Assembly: GCA_009103225.1 (NCBI GenBank)
Contig: RHPI01003041.1
Location: 285,243 to 349,242, forward strand
Origin: Chlorokybus atmophyticus
Taxonomy: Eukaryota; Streptophyta; Chlorokybophyceae; Chlorokybales; Chlorokybaceae
Length of the DNA: 64,000 nucleotides
Direction: 5' to 3'
The position numbers and the translations under genes were made by a program. The first letter of the stretch is position 1, and each line of letters starts with the position of its first letter. Positions 54,053 through 64,000 of the stretch are shown in pieces. The notes below the pieces were generated by a model. That model did no database searches. It was not told the DNA's origin and saw nothing but the letters and a program-made list of their open reading frames with translations.

Positions 54053-54291
54053 GACTGGTGTGTAACCTGCAGGTGCCTGTCATATAGGCTAAGTCACCTT
54101 AGTTAGACTGATGTTTAATTTGCAGGTGCCTTTCAATTAAGTATAGTCACCTGTTAAGGCCTGATGTGTAACTTACAGGTGCCCGTTGGTTGGCTATAGT
54201 CGCCTGTTAAGGCCTGATAAGTAACTAACAGATGCCTGTTAATTAGGTTTAGTCAACTGTTAAAGACTGAATTGTAATGGAAAGGGCCTGA
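54053..54291. repeat. 53-bp tandem repeat, about 4.5 copies
   Basis: Units start at 54053, 54106, 54159, 54212 and 54265, exactly 53 bp apart, each with G[AC]CTG...GTAA...CAG[GA]TGCC...TAGTC. Copies have diverged by about 20-30 percent. Confidence 0.9.
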
Positions 54292-55574
54292 TAGTAACCC
54301 AAGTTATACTCAAGTCCCTGTATCGAGATTACAGGTGGACTGAGCCACGACAGTCCAAATAAGTATCTCTTGGTGCACGATCATTGCCAATATACAATCG
54401 GCCGGCAGGGGAAACATTTTGCGGTGCCGTTGCGGTAGCTTTTACCCTCGCCTCGGACACACAATAAAGGTAACAAAAAAACCACAGTTTTTACACATGG
54501 TTGCGTCTCGGGCACACAATGTGGATGCGTCTTGGAAGCATGCCGTTACATCTTACTTGCCGCCGCCGCTGTGTCTGCTGAGGTAGCTTTTGTCTCAGAC
54601 ATACATCGTTGTATAAAAGTATATATGAGTAAATAATAGCCTTGAAAACACACACATGGTTGTCTTTGATTTTGTGGTTTGCGATTAACAAAATGCCGTC
54701 AGTCGCTACAGAATCATCAATAAAAAAATTTGCCAACACGATATTGCGCATCCATTGTATAACGTCATATCGCACATAATGCGAAGCTGCACCTTCCCTC
54801 AAGCATTACATATGCTTAAGCTTGTATTACATGATTAGCTCAAAGTATAGTGTGACTCGCACCGAAGTAGCATAAGACATACAGTATATGCCATACGTAT
54901 CAAAATTAAATTAAATAAATTAAATAAATTATCTAAATTAATTAAATACAGAGATCAACCGATATGCTTATGCTTATGAATGTTTACATACTATCAATTG
55001 CTATGTTTAGTATGCTTTATGTATATTGGGCTTGAACTATTAAACCAATGTAACAAAGTTTTGCAGATTGCTGAAACATCTTGTCACAATCAATACAAAA
55101 CGCAACGGCCACTACATCTTTGCATCCTCCTCCGCAAATTAAAGACCCCTACGGCGCGACGCAAGCTCTTTGCATGTTTGATAAATACTTTAACAAAGCG
55201 CAAAGCATCACAAATACTTTAACAATACGGGTATTGACGAGCATGAATGTGCTCATAAGCGATACTCGTATTATACCGTAAAACACCGCATACTCATACG
55301 GTGCAATTCGTGTCTCAGAGGTATTGTATATTGTGCAACTTGTAATTCTATTACGCAGTTGCACTTTTGACCGCGTCTGGTTACTCCCGACAATTATTAC
55401 ACTATACCGGTTATGTACTACGTTAACCACTCTTCCGATATTTGATTTTTGGTTCGCGCTTGGTTTTCGCGCCAACTGCCGCCCGCTGAAGCAGTGTCAT
55501 TGTTGTTAGGGGCGGCGACGTAGTTGTTGGCATAGTCGTTGGGGTCGTCAGGGGCATTGTGTAATAGCTTGACC
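54292..55574. other. AT-rich region, no gene seen
   Basis: Contains a diverged repeat around 54430-54620 (GTAGCTTTT...CGGACACACA) and homopurine/AT runs at 54900-54950. The last 100 bp upstream of 55575 match the corresponding region of the 36.7-kb pseudogene and so probably hold a conserved promoter or 5' UTR. Confidence 0.45.
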
Positions 55575-58085
55575 ATGTCGTTCCTAAGTTGGGACGAGAA
55601 GGCGAGCGACAACAGCTCCGGCGGCGGCGGCAACCGCCCGCCCTCAGCCCGACACCGCCAGGCAAGCTCAGCTTAGGCCAATCCTCCAGTTGCTGCTACT
55701 TGCTGCTGTTGTTTTACTTACCTCGGTTAGGCGATAGTTTGACGGTTGTCCTGATGGTCATGCGTGTAGAAAGCAAGTAAGTTCTTCCGTTGGTTGCAAG
55801 GCTGGTACTGGCTTTTTCTTAGCTGGCTCAGTACTTGCGCTTGCTATCCATGCCATTTGTGCTTTTGCCGGTAGCTGGTCGTGTTCTCTTTTTGTGTACA
55901 CATGTTAACACAACATTAACAGATTATAGGACAATGCGACACAACTTGACGAGGTTTAAAGCAACATCTGCATTGGGGCTGGGTGTGCTTACACATGTAC
56001 ATCGTTGCTTATGTGCAGCCTGCTGGTGGCGCCAGCTCCTTCTCACTGTCCAACGACCCTGTGACAGAAAATGTCAGGTACATACAAACAAAGCAACCAC
56101 ACAAGCACCTACCACCCACACATGCACAAAGACACACATGAAACTGGTGCAGAGCTTGTGAACTTCGTCACTGCATACTGTGTGTACTGCAAGTGTAAAG
56201 CAATGGCTGTTGGCGTCAATTGCAAATTCCTGTGACAGGCCGAGCACAATGCAGTCTCAGGCCAAGCAGCGGGAGATGAGTGGCAGCAACATCTTTGGCG
56301 ATGACAGCGCGCCCGTGAGCAATTCGTCATCCAACAAGTTTGCCAATGGCAACGACCAGAACAATGGCAACGTCATCACAGACCGCCCTACCACCCGTGT
56401 CAACCAGGCACGCTTATTGTTGTGGTTGCCGTCGTTGTTATTGTTGCTGTTGTCACTGCTGCAGCTGCTGCTGTTGTCAACTTTGTCAATGGTATTGTTG
56501 CTGTTGGCTTTATTGTTTTCGTCGTTGTTGTTGTTGTGGTTGTTTTCGTTGCTGGTTGTTCTACCATTGTTGCTGTGTCTTCTTGCTCTGGCTCACTGCC
56601 CTTTATGTACATGTGTGCAGCATCCTGGTGGTAGGAGTCAGATCAGTTTTGGTGATGATTCCCGGCGCGAAACGCCCCCGAAGAGCCGTGTCGGCACAGA
56701 AGCCACGCCGCGCCCAATCAGCGCTGCCAAGGTTTGTGTCATCAAGCGATCACTCAGTCAATCACAAACATTAACAACCAAGCAATCAGTCAGTTAATTT
56801 CCTTCCACCAATCAATGCGCAGTCAGTCAAACAATCCATGCTGCTATTCATGGATGCCTTTAGTTGAAAGTTTTAGTCATGTATTGTGTTGACCCTTGCA
56901 TTGATCAGGCACAACTGTATTTGTGTGTGCAATCCATCAATGCGCATGAGTCGATTGTTCATGCATGATCGGCGTTTTGGATTGAGTTGGTCGTGCAACT
57001 GACCAGCTCATTGCTCAATTCATTCGCAAGTCATGCTTTCCTTTGTGCCTTTATTCAATCATGTATGCATGCCTGTAGTTGTTGGCCAGTGTTGATGTCA
57101 TGCAGCCACACAGTTCTTTCCATACGATGTATATCAACTCAGCCAATCATCCGTGGATGTGTCCACTAGCTTAGTCATTTATTCATGGCGTAAAATCTCT
57201 AACTTTCTACGCATTCGCTTGTTACTTGACACTGATTACTGTGTTGTGCTCAGGCGCGTGAGATATCTGGCAGCAATATAGTTAGTGGCGGGAGCGCACC
57301 CGATGAGCCGGCTCCAGCAAGGCAGTCATCCAACTCCTTCGCCAATGGCAACGACCAGAACAACGGCAACTTTATCACCGACCGGCCCACAACCAGAGTC
57401 CATCAGGTGACAGGGCCACCACATGTGCATGGTTGCGTGCACGTGTGTGTGTACGTGTGTATAAGTGTGCGTCTGCAGATGTGCATGCGTGTACACACAC
57501 AGACATATACGTATGCACAACAAGCCTGTACTCATGCACACACGAGCGCACATGTATGCACACACACATGCAGAGGCACGTGCGCGCACGCAAGCATATA
57601 TGCGCCTGCACATGCGTGCGTGCACGCGTGAGCACGTGCGTACACGGGTGAGCACATGCGTCTGCATGTATACGTGCACCTGAGCGCACATGCGCACACG
57701 TCCACAGTACTGCAAATACGACCAATCAGTCACCACATAGTGACACTACGCTCTCCTGCTGAAGGCTCCGGGAGGCCGGAGTCAGATCATCTTTGGCAAC
57801 GACGACGCCAATGCTGGCAGCTCTGAGGACCCCAACGCTCACCTCTCAAAGGGGAGGAGGGCGGCTGTGCCTGGCGCATCCGAGAGGAAGAACGAGAGCG
57901 TGTCTCTCGCATCCAACAACAACAACAACATCTCCCCGAATATCGCGGAAGGGTCTCCTCTCCAGGCGAAGGTGAAGGAGATCGTCGGCAACGACATATT
58001 CAAGCAGGATGTGGGCCCGCCGCGCTCCACGCTTGGAGGAGTACGCAAGCCACCCGGTGGCGGATCCAGCTTTGCATTTGGCTAA
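55575..58085 (+). CDS. Jupiter/HN1-like protein with GG-x-S-x-x-FG repeats, six exons
   Basis: Exons are 55575-55661, 56019-56077, 56239-56407, 56621-56731, 57254-57406 and 57765-58085; phases close to give 299 residues. Introns 1 and 3 start with GC (CAG|GCAAGC and CAG|GCACGC); the others start with GT. The start is MSFLSWDEKASD. Repeats of the form P-x-GG-x-S-x-(I/F)-x-(F/L) occur at PAGGASSFSLS, HPGGRSQISFGDD, APGGRSQIIFGND and the C-terminal PPGGGSSFAFG. A longer unit, GSNI followed by FANGNDQNNGN and ITDRPTTRV, occurs twice (exons 3 and 5). Similar motifs mark Jupiter/HN1 and SPIRAL1 microtubule-associated proteins, so a cytoskeletal role is likely. The protein is otherwise disordered. 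A decayed copy lies at 36.8-38.4 kb and a 3' fragment at 61.4 kb. Confidence 0.75.
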
Positions 58086-59068
58086 CAACAACAAGAAGAA
58101 CACAGTGATGATGATGGTGGTGGTGATGGGCAAGCAACATGTGCGCATGCAGATGTGGCATGGCAACTGACTGTATATGTAGGGTGTGATGGCGTTTTTG
58201 TGTGGCTGTGTTGGATGTTGGCTTGACGTACAAAGAATAGGTAAGGCAGGGAGTGACTCTCAGCGTGCATCTTGTAACAAAGTTACAACTACCACAACAT
58301 TGTCATGCGGGTGGTGCTTTGTGAGTGACGATAATACAGTTTTTTCCACTGCACAACACTCAGATTGTTGCTGTTGTTCTTGTCGTGGTCGTTTTGTAGA
58401 TGCGTGATGACTTTGGGACTGGTTGCATGGATTTGACACAATGGTGCACTGCAAATGGTCAATGTATGTCATTTTGGTGCGAGGTTACAAAGCATGGCCA
58501 TGGCCATTGATGTATGGCTGTGCTGCTCTGGCGCATGCAGCACCTTGTTGTGTATCTGCAACAGATTGAATCGCCGTCATGTACAGACATGCACAGACGC
58601 ATATGCGAACGCACAACCCATCGACCCACCACCCACCCACATGCACAAACTGTGCGCGCACTCAGACACACATACCTACCCACCCACCCACATGTGCACC
58701 TGCATGCGCTTGTTCACGCACATGTTGAATGACAAACTACGCTGGCGCAGAGCTCACCGACATGTGAGCACACAGTTGTCCACCAACCAACTCTAATAGT
58801 AACACCAACAGCTGCACCCACACTGGTTTACGCACATGCACACCTAAAGCAGGCAGTGTGCAAATGTTTTGTTGCAAGCATATGCGCACAGAGGCACAAT
58901 TCCTATCGACATGGAGGTAAGCCGGTGCAAATCTTTCGTTGCAAGCATATGCGCACAGAGGCACAATTTCTATCTACATGGAGGTAAGGCGGCCTCGCAA
59001 ACTTTGCTTCAATACCCTATAGTTGTGGATTTGCTGTATTGATAAACTTTACTTACAAGTCATACGCA

Positions 59069-59323
59069 TCATGATGTGATGTCGTTGTCCCCGTCCTTGT
59101 TCGCCTCAAACTTCTTCTTGAAGGCGTCCTGCCGCTGCATCCACATCATGTGCCCCTGCATGTGTGTGTGTGTGTGTGTCGTTGACTTTGCTGTCGTTGG
59201 TATGAACAATCAACACACATGCAGGGGCACACAACATTTACAATCGAAGGCTACCTGCAAGGCGGCAGCCCAAGCGATGAGAAACCCCGCCGCTATCACT
59301 GACCGCCGCGGGCCTGCCTGCAT
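59069..59323 (-). CDS. 51-residue membrane microprotein, copy 1, two exons
   Basis: Exon 1 is 59323-59255 (MQAGPRRSVIAAGFLIAWAA plus ALQ) and exon 2 is 59155-59069 (GHMMWMQRQDAFKKKFEANK plus DGDNDITS). The intron is 99 nt, GTAGCC to TGCAG, and contains a GT microsatellite and a 19-bp hairpin. The protein has one hydrophobic helix followed by a charged tail. It resembles small inner-membrane or respiratory-complex accessory proteins in design, but I do not recognise a family. The duplicate at 62.5 kb keeps the frame, exon lengths and most residues, supporting function. The gene is too short to be called with confidence on its own and lies divergent to the family member at 59550. Confidence 0.6.
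59149..59231. repeat. 19-bp hairpin spanning the microprotein intron
   Basis: TGTGCCCCTGCATGTGTGT (59149-59167) pairs exactly with 59213-59231. The left arm covers the intron 3' splice site and the start of exon 2 of the minus-strand gene. The copy at 62.5 kb lacks the GGGGCA part of the right arm. Confidence 0.85.
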
Positions 59324-59549
59324 TGGACGACAACCACACGCACAACCACAAGGACAACCACGCCGCCGCGTCACCTGCACTTATCTTTGGCCGCCGCTGC
59401 AGTGCAACCGAAAGGCTCGTTGTTGTCGTTGTTGTAGATGTTGTTGTGGTGGTGGTAATGGTGGCTTGCATTGCGGCAGCGGCGGCGGCGGCCTGGGTGG
59501 AGTGAGAGAAGCCTGCTCGCTGCTTTGACTGTGGCGGCGCGCAGATAGC

Positions 59550-60423
59550 ATGGCTTACACATCGCTTGTGGGCGGTGTGGGCTCTTTGGTGGGCGTGCAG
59601 CTTTCGTCTTCTACCAAAGGTGTCGTCAGCGTTTCCTCCCGCCGCCGCTGCAAGCAGCGCACAGTTGCTGCATGTGCCTCCTCCTCCTCCTCCTCCCAGC
59701 CAGAGGACGACTTGGCAGAGTTGGTGGCAAAGCTGGTTTCCGCTGAACGGCGCAAGTTGTTGGCAAACTCGGCTTATGCTGCTTGCGCCGCTGAACGGCG
59801 CAAGCAGCGTGATAGACAGGTACGTATGTAAGCGAGCAAGAAGTTGCTGGCTGCGTGGCTTACATGGCGCTTGCAGCCAACGATCCTTGCGCAGTATGTG
59901 TGCAGTGACATGGTGGGCTGTGTGTGCAGTTGCTAGAGCTGCTCCTTCGCCAGAAGGCACGGAACGCTGAGTATATAATGCGACTCGACCCACGTGAGTT
60001 GAAGGTACGGGCACCGAGGTGCTTGTGCAAGTTTAGGCTTGTGTGCAAGTTTACACTTGTCAACGCCTAAGGACAGGTTGCTATGCTGACATGTAGCTGA
60101 TCACGCATCCTTTGCATGCATGCATGGATGCATGTGCAATTGCTGAGATGGTGATTGTGCAGGCGCGAGAGGAGCTCTATGCGAAGAAGTTTGAGGAGGT
60201 CTTCAAACGCCTTCGCACAGAGCTGGAGGAGATAAGAACATCCGCCCGTCGACGCACGGCGACCGACAAGTGGAATGAAAAAGAAATCCTGCGCAATCGT
60301 GCTGCGGAGATCCGTGCCATGATCATCAACGGCCTCTTTATGAAGATGGACCTGCCCGCCGACGTCACGACGCCACAAGCAACATCGTGGCTGAGGTTGG
60401 TGAATGATGATCTCCAGTGCTAA
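59550..60423 (+). CDS. Coiled-coil protein with transit-peptide-like exon 1, family member E, three exons
   Basis: Exons are 59550-59819, 59930-60004 and 60163-60423, all phase 0, encoding 201 residues. Exon 1 (90 codons) starts MAYTSLVGGVGSLVGVQLSS and has the SSRRRCKQRTVAACASSSS segment shared with members A-C, which looks like a plastid transit peptide with a cleavage context near AAC-AS. It continues with two AERRK helices. Exon 2 encodes LLELLLRQKARNAEYIMRLD, matching exon 2 of member A. Exon 3 is a charged coiled coil (REELYAKKFEEVFKRLRTEL) followed by ITDKW-like and NRAAEIRAMII segments. About 70 bp upstream of the ATG is also conserved with other members. Function unknown. Confidence 0.7.
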
Positions 60424-61439
60424 GCTTCACTGAAAGGCAGCATCATAAGTGAGACAACCCTGTGCTTACTGATGTACATTACAGGACAGGTGGTTGTTTG
60501 ATTAGATTGTGGCCCCCGTTGGATTGTGTGGCATTACGTGTGACATAAGTTCCTTAGGCATAAGTTGCTGTGCAACACCTAGTTCATACATGAGATGAGC
60601 CAGCTGTAACTAGCTTCTGTAAGTGAAATTCGTGCAACTTCTGGTAATATCACCAGAGTAACATCAACACGACCAGGGGACATTGCCACATGGCACCATA
60701 CACAGCATTAACTCATACCTAAGTTTGCAGCAGTATGCTAGTAAGCTAGCACAGTCAGGCCACCGTAATCCACTCAGCAGCCTTCTGTAACAGGCGACCA
60801 TTTTTACATCACCACGAAAAGTGTTGCAAATATAAGCAGTGACAGGGAACAATTGCGTTGTGCTTCCATCATCGACGGGTCCTCGAAGTGTGCTCAAGCT
60901 GTTATCACCTTCGCACACGTCGAGCAGACATTGCACGCAAGTCAGCGAAGACTGATATCCACGGTGATATTTCCTCTTTCTGCTAGATGCAATGCAATAC
61001 CAGCACACCCAAACCATGTGTACAGTCACATGTCAAAAAGGACAGTCAAGAAGATAAGGCCTGCTGCTGCCACTCGAACCCTCCAACTCGTTGCGTCAAC
61101 TACTGTCCCATTCGCTTACTTCTCGTTATTGTGGTTGTGATTGAGCTTGTGCTTGCAGTTGTTGTGATTGTGCCTGTTCTGGTTCTTGTGGAGGTGGTTG
61201 TGCTCGTGGTCATGCTTGTCGTGCTTTGCGCGCTGTTGGTACTTATTCCTCATGTGGTGGTGGTGGTGGTGCTTGTGCTTGTGCTTGTTCCTCCTGTAGT
61301 TATGGTTGTTCTTGTTCTTGTGGTGGTAGTCGTGCTCGTCGTCATGTTTGCACTGTCGGTGCTTGTTGTTGTTGTTGTGGTGGTGCTTATGCTTATTCCT
61401 CCTCTTCTTGTGAGCTTAACGAAGAGAAAGTAGGAGACG
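60424..61439. other. No gene; GTT/GTG-rich low-complexity tract
   Basis: The stretch 61115-61425 is made of imperfect GTT, GTG and CTT triplets, giving long Val/Leu frames that I consider artefacts. Similar tracts fill intron 3 of the Jupiter/HN1-like gene (56410-56580). Confidence 0.55.
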
Positions 61440-62710
61440 AAGTTGAATGTGTCGTTAGCAATGACACATTCAAGCAGGATGCGGGCCCGCCACGCTCCAC
61501 GCTTGGAGGCGTGCGCAAGCCATCCGGTGGCGGATCAAGCTTTGGCCAAAACAACAACCACAACAACACAACAGTGAAGGAAGGACATGGTGACAGTGGT
61601 ACTGGGGGTGATGAACATGTGCGCATGTCGATGTGGCATGGCGTCTGACTTTATGTAGGGTGTGATGATGTTTTTGCGTGGCTGTGTTGGATGTTGGCTT
61701 GACGTACAAGGAGTAGATAGGGCAAGGGCTTTGACTCCCAGCGTGCATCTTGTAACGAAATTACAACTACTACGACATTGTCTTGCGGGTGGTGCTGTGT
61801 CAGTGATGACATTACAGGTTTTTCAATTGCACCATACTCAGATTGTCGCTGTTGCTGTGTAGATGCGCGGTGACTTTGGGACTGATGGTATTGGTTTTGG
61901 TTATTGGTGTACTGCACATGGTTAAGACATGTCATGTTGGTTGGCAAGGATACAAAAGCATTGCAAATGGCCATTAATGTGTGGCTGGGTTGCTGCTTAG
62001 ATGCATGTGGGCACCTTGTTGTGTGTCTGCAACAGATTGGGTTGCCGTTATGTACAGACATGCACGTGCATGCCCACACACATAAGCGGACGCGCGACCG
62101 ATTCACCCACTTGTCCGCCCGCATATACATCAGCATGCGCGTGTTCACGCACGCATGCGACAACATGCGCATGCAAACCCACATGTTGCATGGCAAAGCT
62201 TGCAGATACGTGAATACATAGTTGCTTACCTACCAACACCAACTCTAACGGTAACACCAACACCAACACGGGGGGGTTACGCACACGCACACCCCAAAGC
62301 AGGCAGCGTGCAAGCTTCTGTTACAAGCATTTGCGTGCACAGAGGCACGATTTCTATCCTCGTGGTGGTGAGGCGGACTTACGAAATTCGCTTCAGTTCT
62401 CTCTAATTGTCGTTTTGCTGTATTGCTGATCGTTATTTGAGTGATACGCACTATGATGTCATGTCGTCGTTGCCATCCTCTTTCACCTCAAACTTCTCCT
62501 CGAAGGCGTCCTGTCGCTGCATCCATGTCATATGCGCCTGCATGATTTGTCATGGTTGTTGTTGATGTCGTTGCTTAGTCACAAACACATGCACAACACA
62601 CATCTCAACCATTCTGCGTACACCCAAGAGATTGCCTGAAAGGCGGCAGCCCAAGCGATGAGGAACCCCGCCGCTAATACAGACCGCCTCGGGCCCGCCT
62701 GCATTGGACC
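61440..62710. repeat. Segmental duplication, right copy
   Basis: Second copy of 57975-59330. The gene fragment at its left end retains NDTFKQDAGPPRSTLGGVRK and SGGGSSFG but has lost the stop codon and has no upstream exons, so that part is not a gene. The microprotein at its right end looks intact. Confidence 0.85.
62451..62704 (-). CDS. 51-residue membrane microprotein, copy 2
   Basis: Exon 1 is 62704-62636 (MQAGPRRSVLAAGFLIAWAA plus AFQ) and exon 2 is 62537-62451 (AHMTWMQRQDAFEEKFEVKE plus DGNDDMTS), with the same exon lengths as copy 1. The predicted donor is CAG|GCAATC, a GC site that is weak; an alternative is TGG|GTGTAC twelve bases downstream, which adds AISW in frame. Substitutions between copies are mostly conservative (Ile/Val, Asp/Glu, Lys/Glu). 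Confidence 0.5.
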
Positions 62711-62899
62711 TCGACAAAGACGACGACGACGTCGATATCGACGACCACACCCACAACGAACCACACCCAGTCCAGCGCCGCCTCCCCTTTATTATGCTGG
62801 GGGCACCGCTGCAATGCAATTGCAGGAGGTGTTTGTTATGATTAAGTAAGTAGTGTTGTCAAGGCAGAGTGTCGTGTCAGGTGTTGGTCAAAGCGGTGT

Positions 62900-64000
62900 T
62901 GTGGCTGTCTGGCTGGTTGTGGTTGCAGATAGCCTTGGGCAGACTGCTGCTTGTTGGCTTGCACGGCGGTAGCAGCGGCGGCACGTGCGGTGTTGAACAC
63001 CCACACTGAGCATGTGGTGCTGCAGTTGGACATTGCCAACGCCGTCGACCGCGCAGCAATGTTCAAGGAGTTGCGGGCTGACCCTTTCGCCCTTCTCATT
63101 CCCTTCGTGCAATGCTTCTACAACTCTCTCTCTCGCTGTTGTTGTACAGCGGAGACGACCGCATTGAGCTCATTCTTTCCTCAACAGGCACCCGGCAAGG
63201 TGATTCTTTAGCCGGTCTACTGTACGCGCTCGTGCATACCCGCGTGGTTAGAGATGTCATTGCCCATTACACCACCGTGTTGTCTCCCATGTACGCCGAT
63301 GACACATTCTTGATTGGCCCGGCTGAGGACGTAGCGGCCGCAGCAGCAGAGGTGCGCTGTGCTCTGAAACCATTAGGCCTGCATGTGCGTTGAGACAAGG
63401 CGTGCGCTTGCAGCCGTTGAGAGGTTCCAGACATCTTTTCAGTGGAGGTGCGCACAAGTGTCATTGACTTCACTGCGCTACGGGTGCCTTTAGGCTCGGA
63501 TGCCACCGTTGATGCTGCATTGGTCGCTTAGACCAGGCGATGGCGGCGTTGCGCGTACTACGGCACATGCGCGATTCACATATTGCCACTTTGCTACTGA
63601 CACGCTGCATTGCTGCTCGTCCTGCCTACCTCATGCGGACTGTGGCCCCTTCAGCAACCTTTTGCGAGCAGCTGTCAGCATTCGATAGGGCTCTGCTAGA
63701 CTGCTTTGCCCACGTCATGCATGGCGGACGTTCCGGAGGCGCTTAGCTCGCGCGTACCTCAGCAGCTAGCATTGCATGTTGATATGGGCGGCATTGGCCT
63801 GCGTGCTACGGCCGAGGTGGCGCCTGCAGCATTTGTTGGCAGTTGGGCGATAGCGGCGTCTGTGCTCATTCGTCGCTTTGCATCAGTCGGGCCTACACCC
63901 GATTTTGACCTTACTGTTGCCATCGTCACTGCTTCAAGCCCTCTGACCACTCTCCCCTTTCAGCGAGCATTGCGTGATGCAGCTGCTCAGCCGACACCAC
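62900..64000 (+). pseudogene. LINE-type reverse transcriptase remnant, continues past the window
   Basis: Blocks in several frames: VVLQLDIANAVDRAAMFKEL (about 63020), then STGTRQGDSLAGLLYALVH (about 63180-63240), the catalytic MYADDTFLIGPAED (about 63290), a stop at 63393, then LDQAMAALRVLRHMRDSHIA and PAYLMRTVAPSATFCEQL (63530-63680), and MGGIGLRATAEVAPAAFVGS (from about 63785). The order fits the RT and C-terminal region of non-LTR retrotransposons. At least three frame changes make it inactive. Confidence 0.75.

Larger units (their letters stand above)
57975..59330. repeat. Segmental duplication, left copy
   Basis: Collinear with 61440-62710: it covers the last part of the Jupiter/HN1-like gene (FKQD...GPPRSTLGGVRKP), the downstream spacer (TGTTGGATGTTGGCTTGACGT) and the membrane microprotein gene. 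Confidence 0.85.

Noticed and set aside
61115-61433. Long Val/Leu membrane-like frame
   Set aside because: Produced by GTT/GTG/CTT triplet repeats; similar tracts lie in an intron of the Jupiter/HN1-like gene.

Overview
The window is nuclear DNA of an intron-rich, plastid-bearing eukaryote, most likely a green alga; that placement is an inference. Every intact host gene is split by GT-AG or GC-AG introns, usually with short (pyrimidine)CAG acceptors and TG/CA-rich interiors. A 14-exon gene encodes plant-type IspG with a simple transit-peptide-like leader and no ER signal, as expected for a primary plastid. Exon models were built by hand from reading frame, splice dinucleotides and intron phase. 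No search was run, so family names rest on motifs.

Region 1 (1-13.7 kb) holds host genes: a LYRM2-like mitochondrial protein (minus) sharing a 192-bp divergent promoter with an ELO fatty-acid elongase (plus); an unrecognised 10-exon, 448-residue protein with DPI-x-x-G repeats (minus); and ispG (plus).

Region 2 (13,730-24,842) is one 11.1-kb Ty3/gypsy-type LTR retrotransposon on the minus strand. It has TG...CA ends and a 4-bp CATC target duplication. It encodes Gag with two zinc knuckles and an Asn-rich tail, an unrecognised middle ORF, an aspartic protease fused to a C5 cytosine DNA methyltransferase, reverse transcriptase/RNase H, and an integrase ending in a PHD finger. Its LTR has a TATA box 32 bp before a 15-mer that is exactly complementary to the sequence next to the LTR, as expected for Tf1-like self-priming.

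Region 3 (24.8-39 kb) contains a 507-bp MITE, an intact ATG8 gene, copies of a small gene family sharing a transit-peptide-like first exon, a decayed EXD/RNase D-like exonuclease, and a pseudogene of a Jupiter/HN1-like gene.

Region 4 (39-55.5 kb) is mostly decayed mobile-element coding sequence: a Plavaka/KDZ-like DNA transposase converging on a phage-type C5 methyltransferase pseudogene, Cys-rich remnants, an assembly gap, a degenerate AT-hook gene and a 53-bp tandem repeat.

Region 5 (55.5-64 kb) has the intact Jupiter/HN1-like gene, a two-exon membrane microprotein and its duplicate, another member of the transit-peptide family, a segmental duplication, and a decayed LINE reverse transcriptase running off the right edge.

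Two themes run through the window. DNA cytosine methyltransferases occur with mobile elements twice, independently. Perfect or near-perfect short hairpins are very common, and in two coding sequences the ancestral state can be inferred: each gained an 18-nt reverse-complement copy of adjacent sequence, a template-switch signature.
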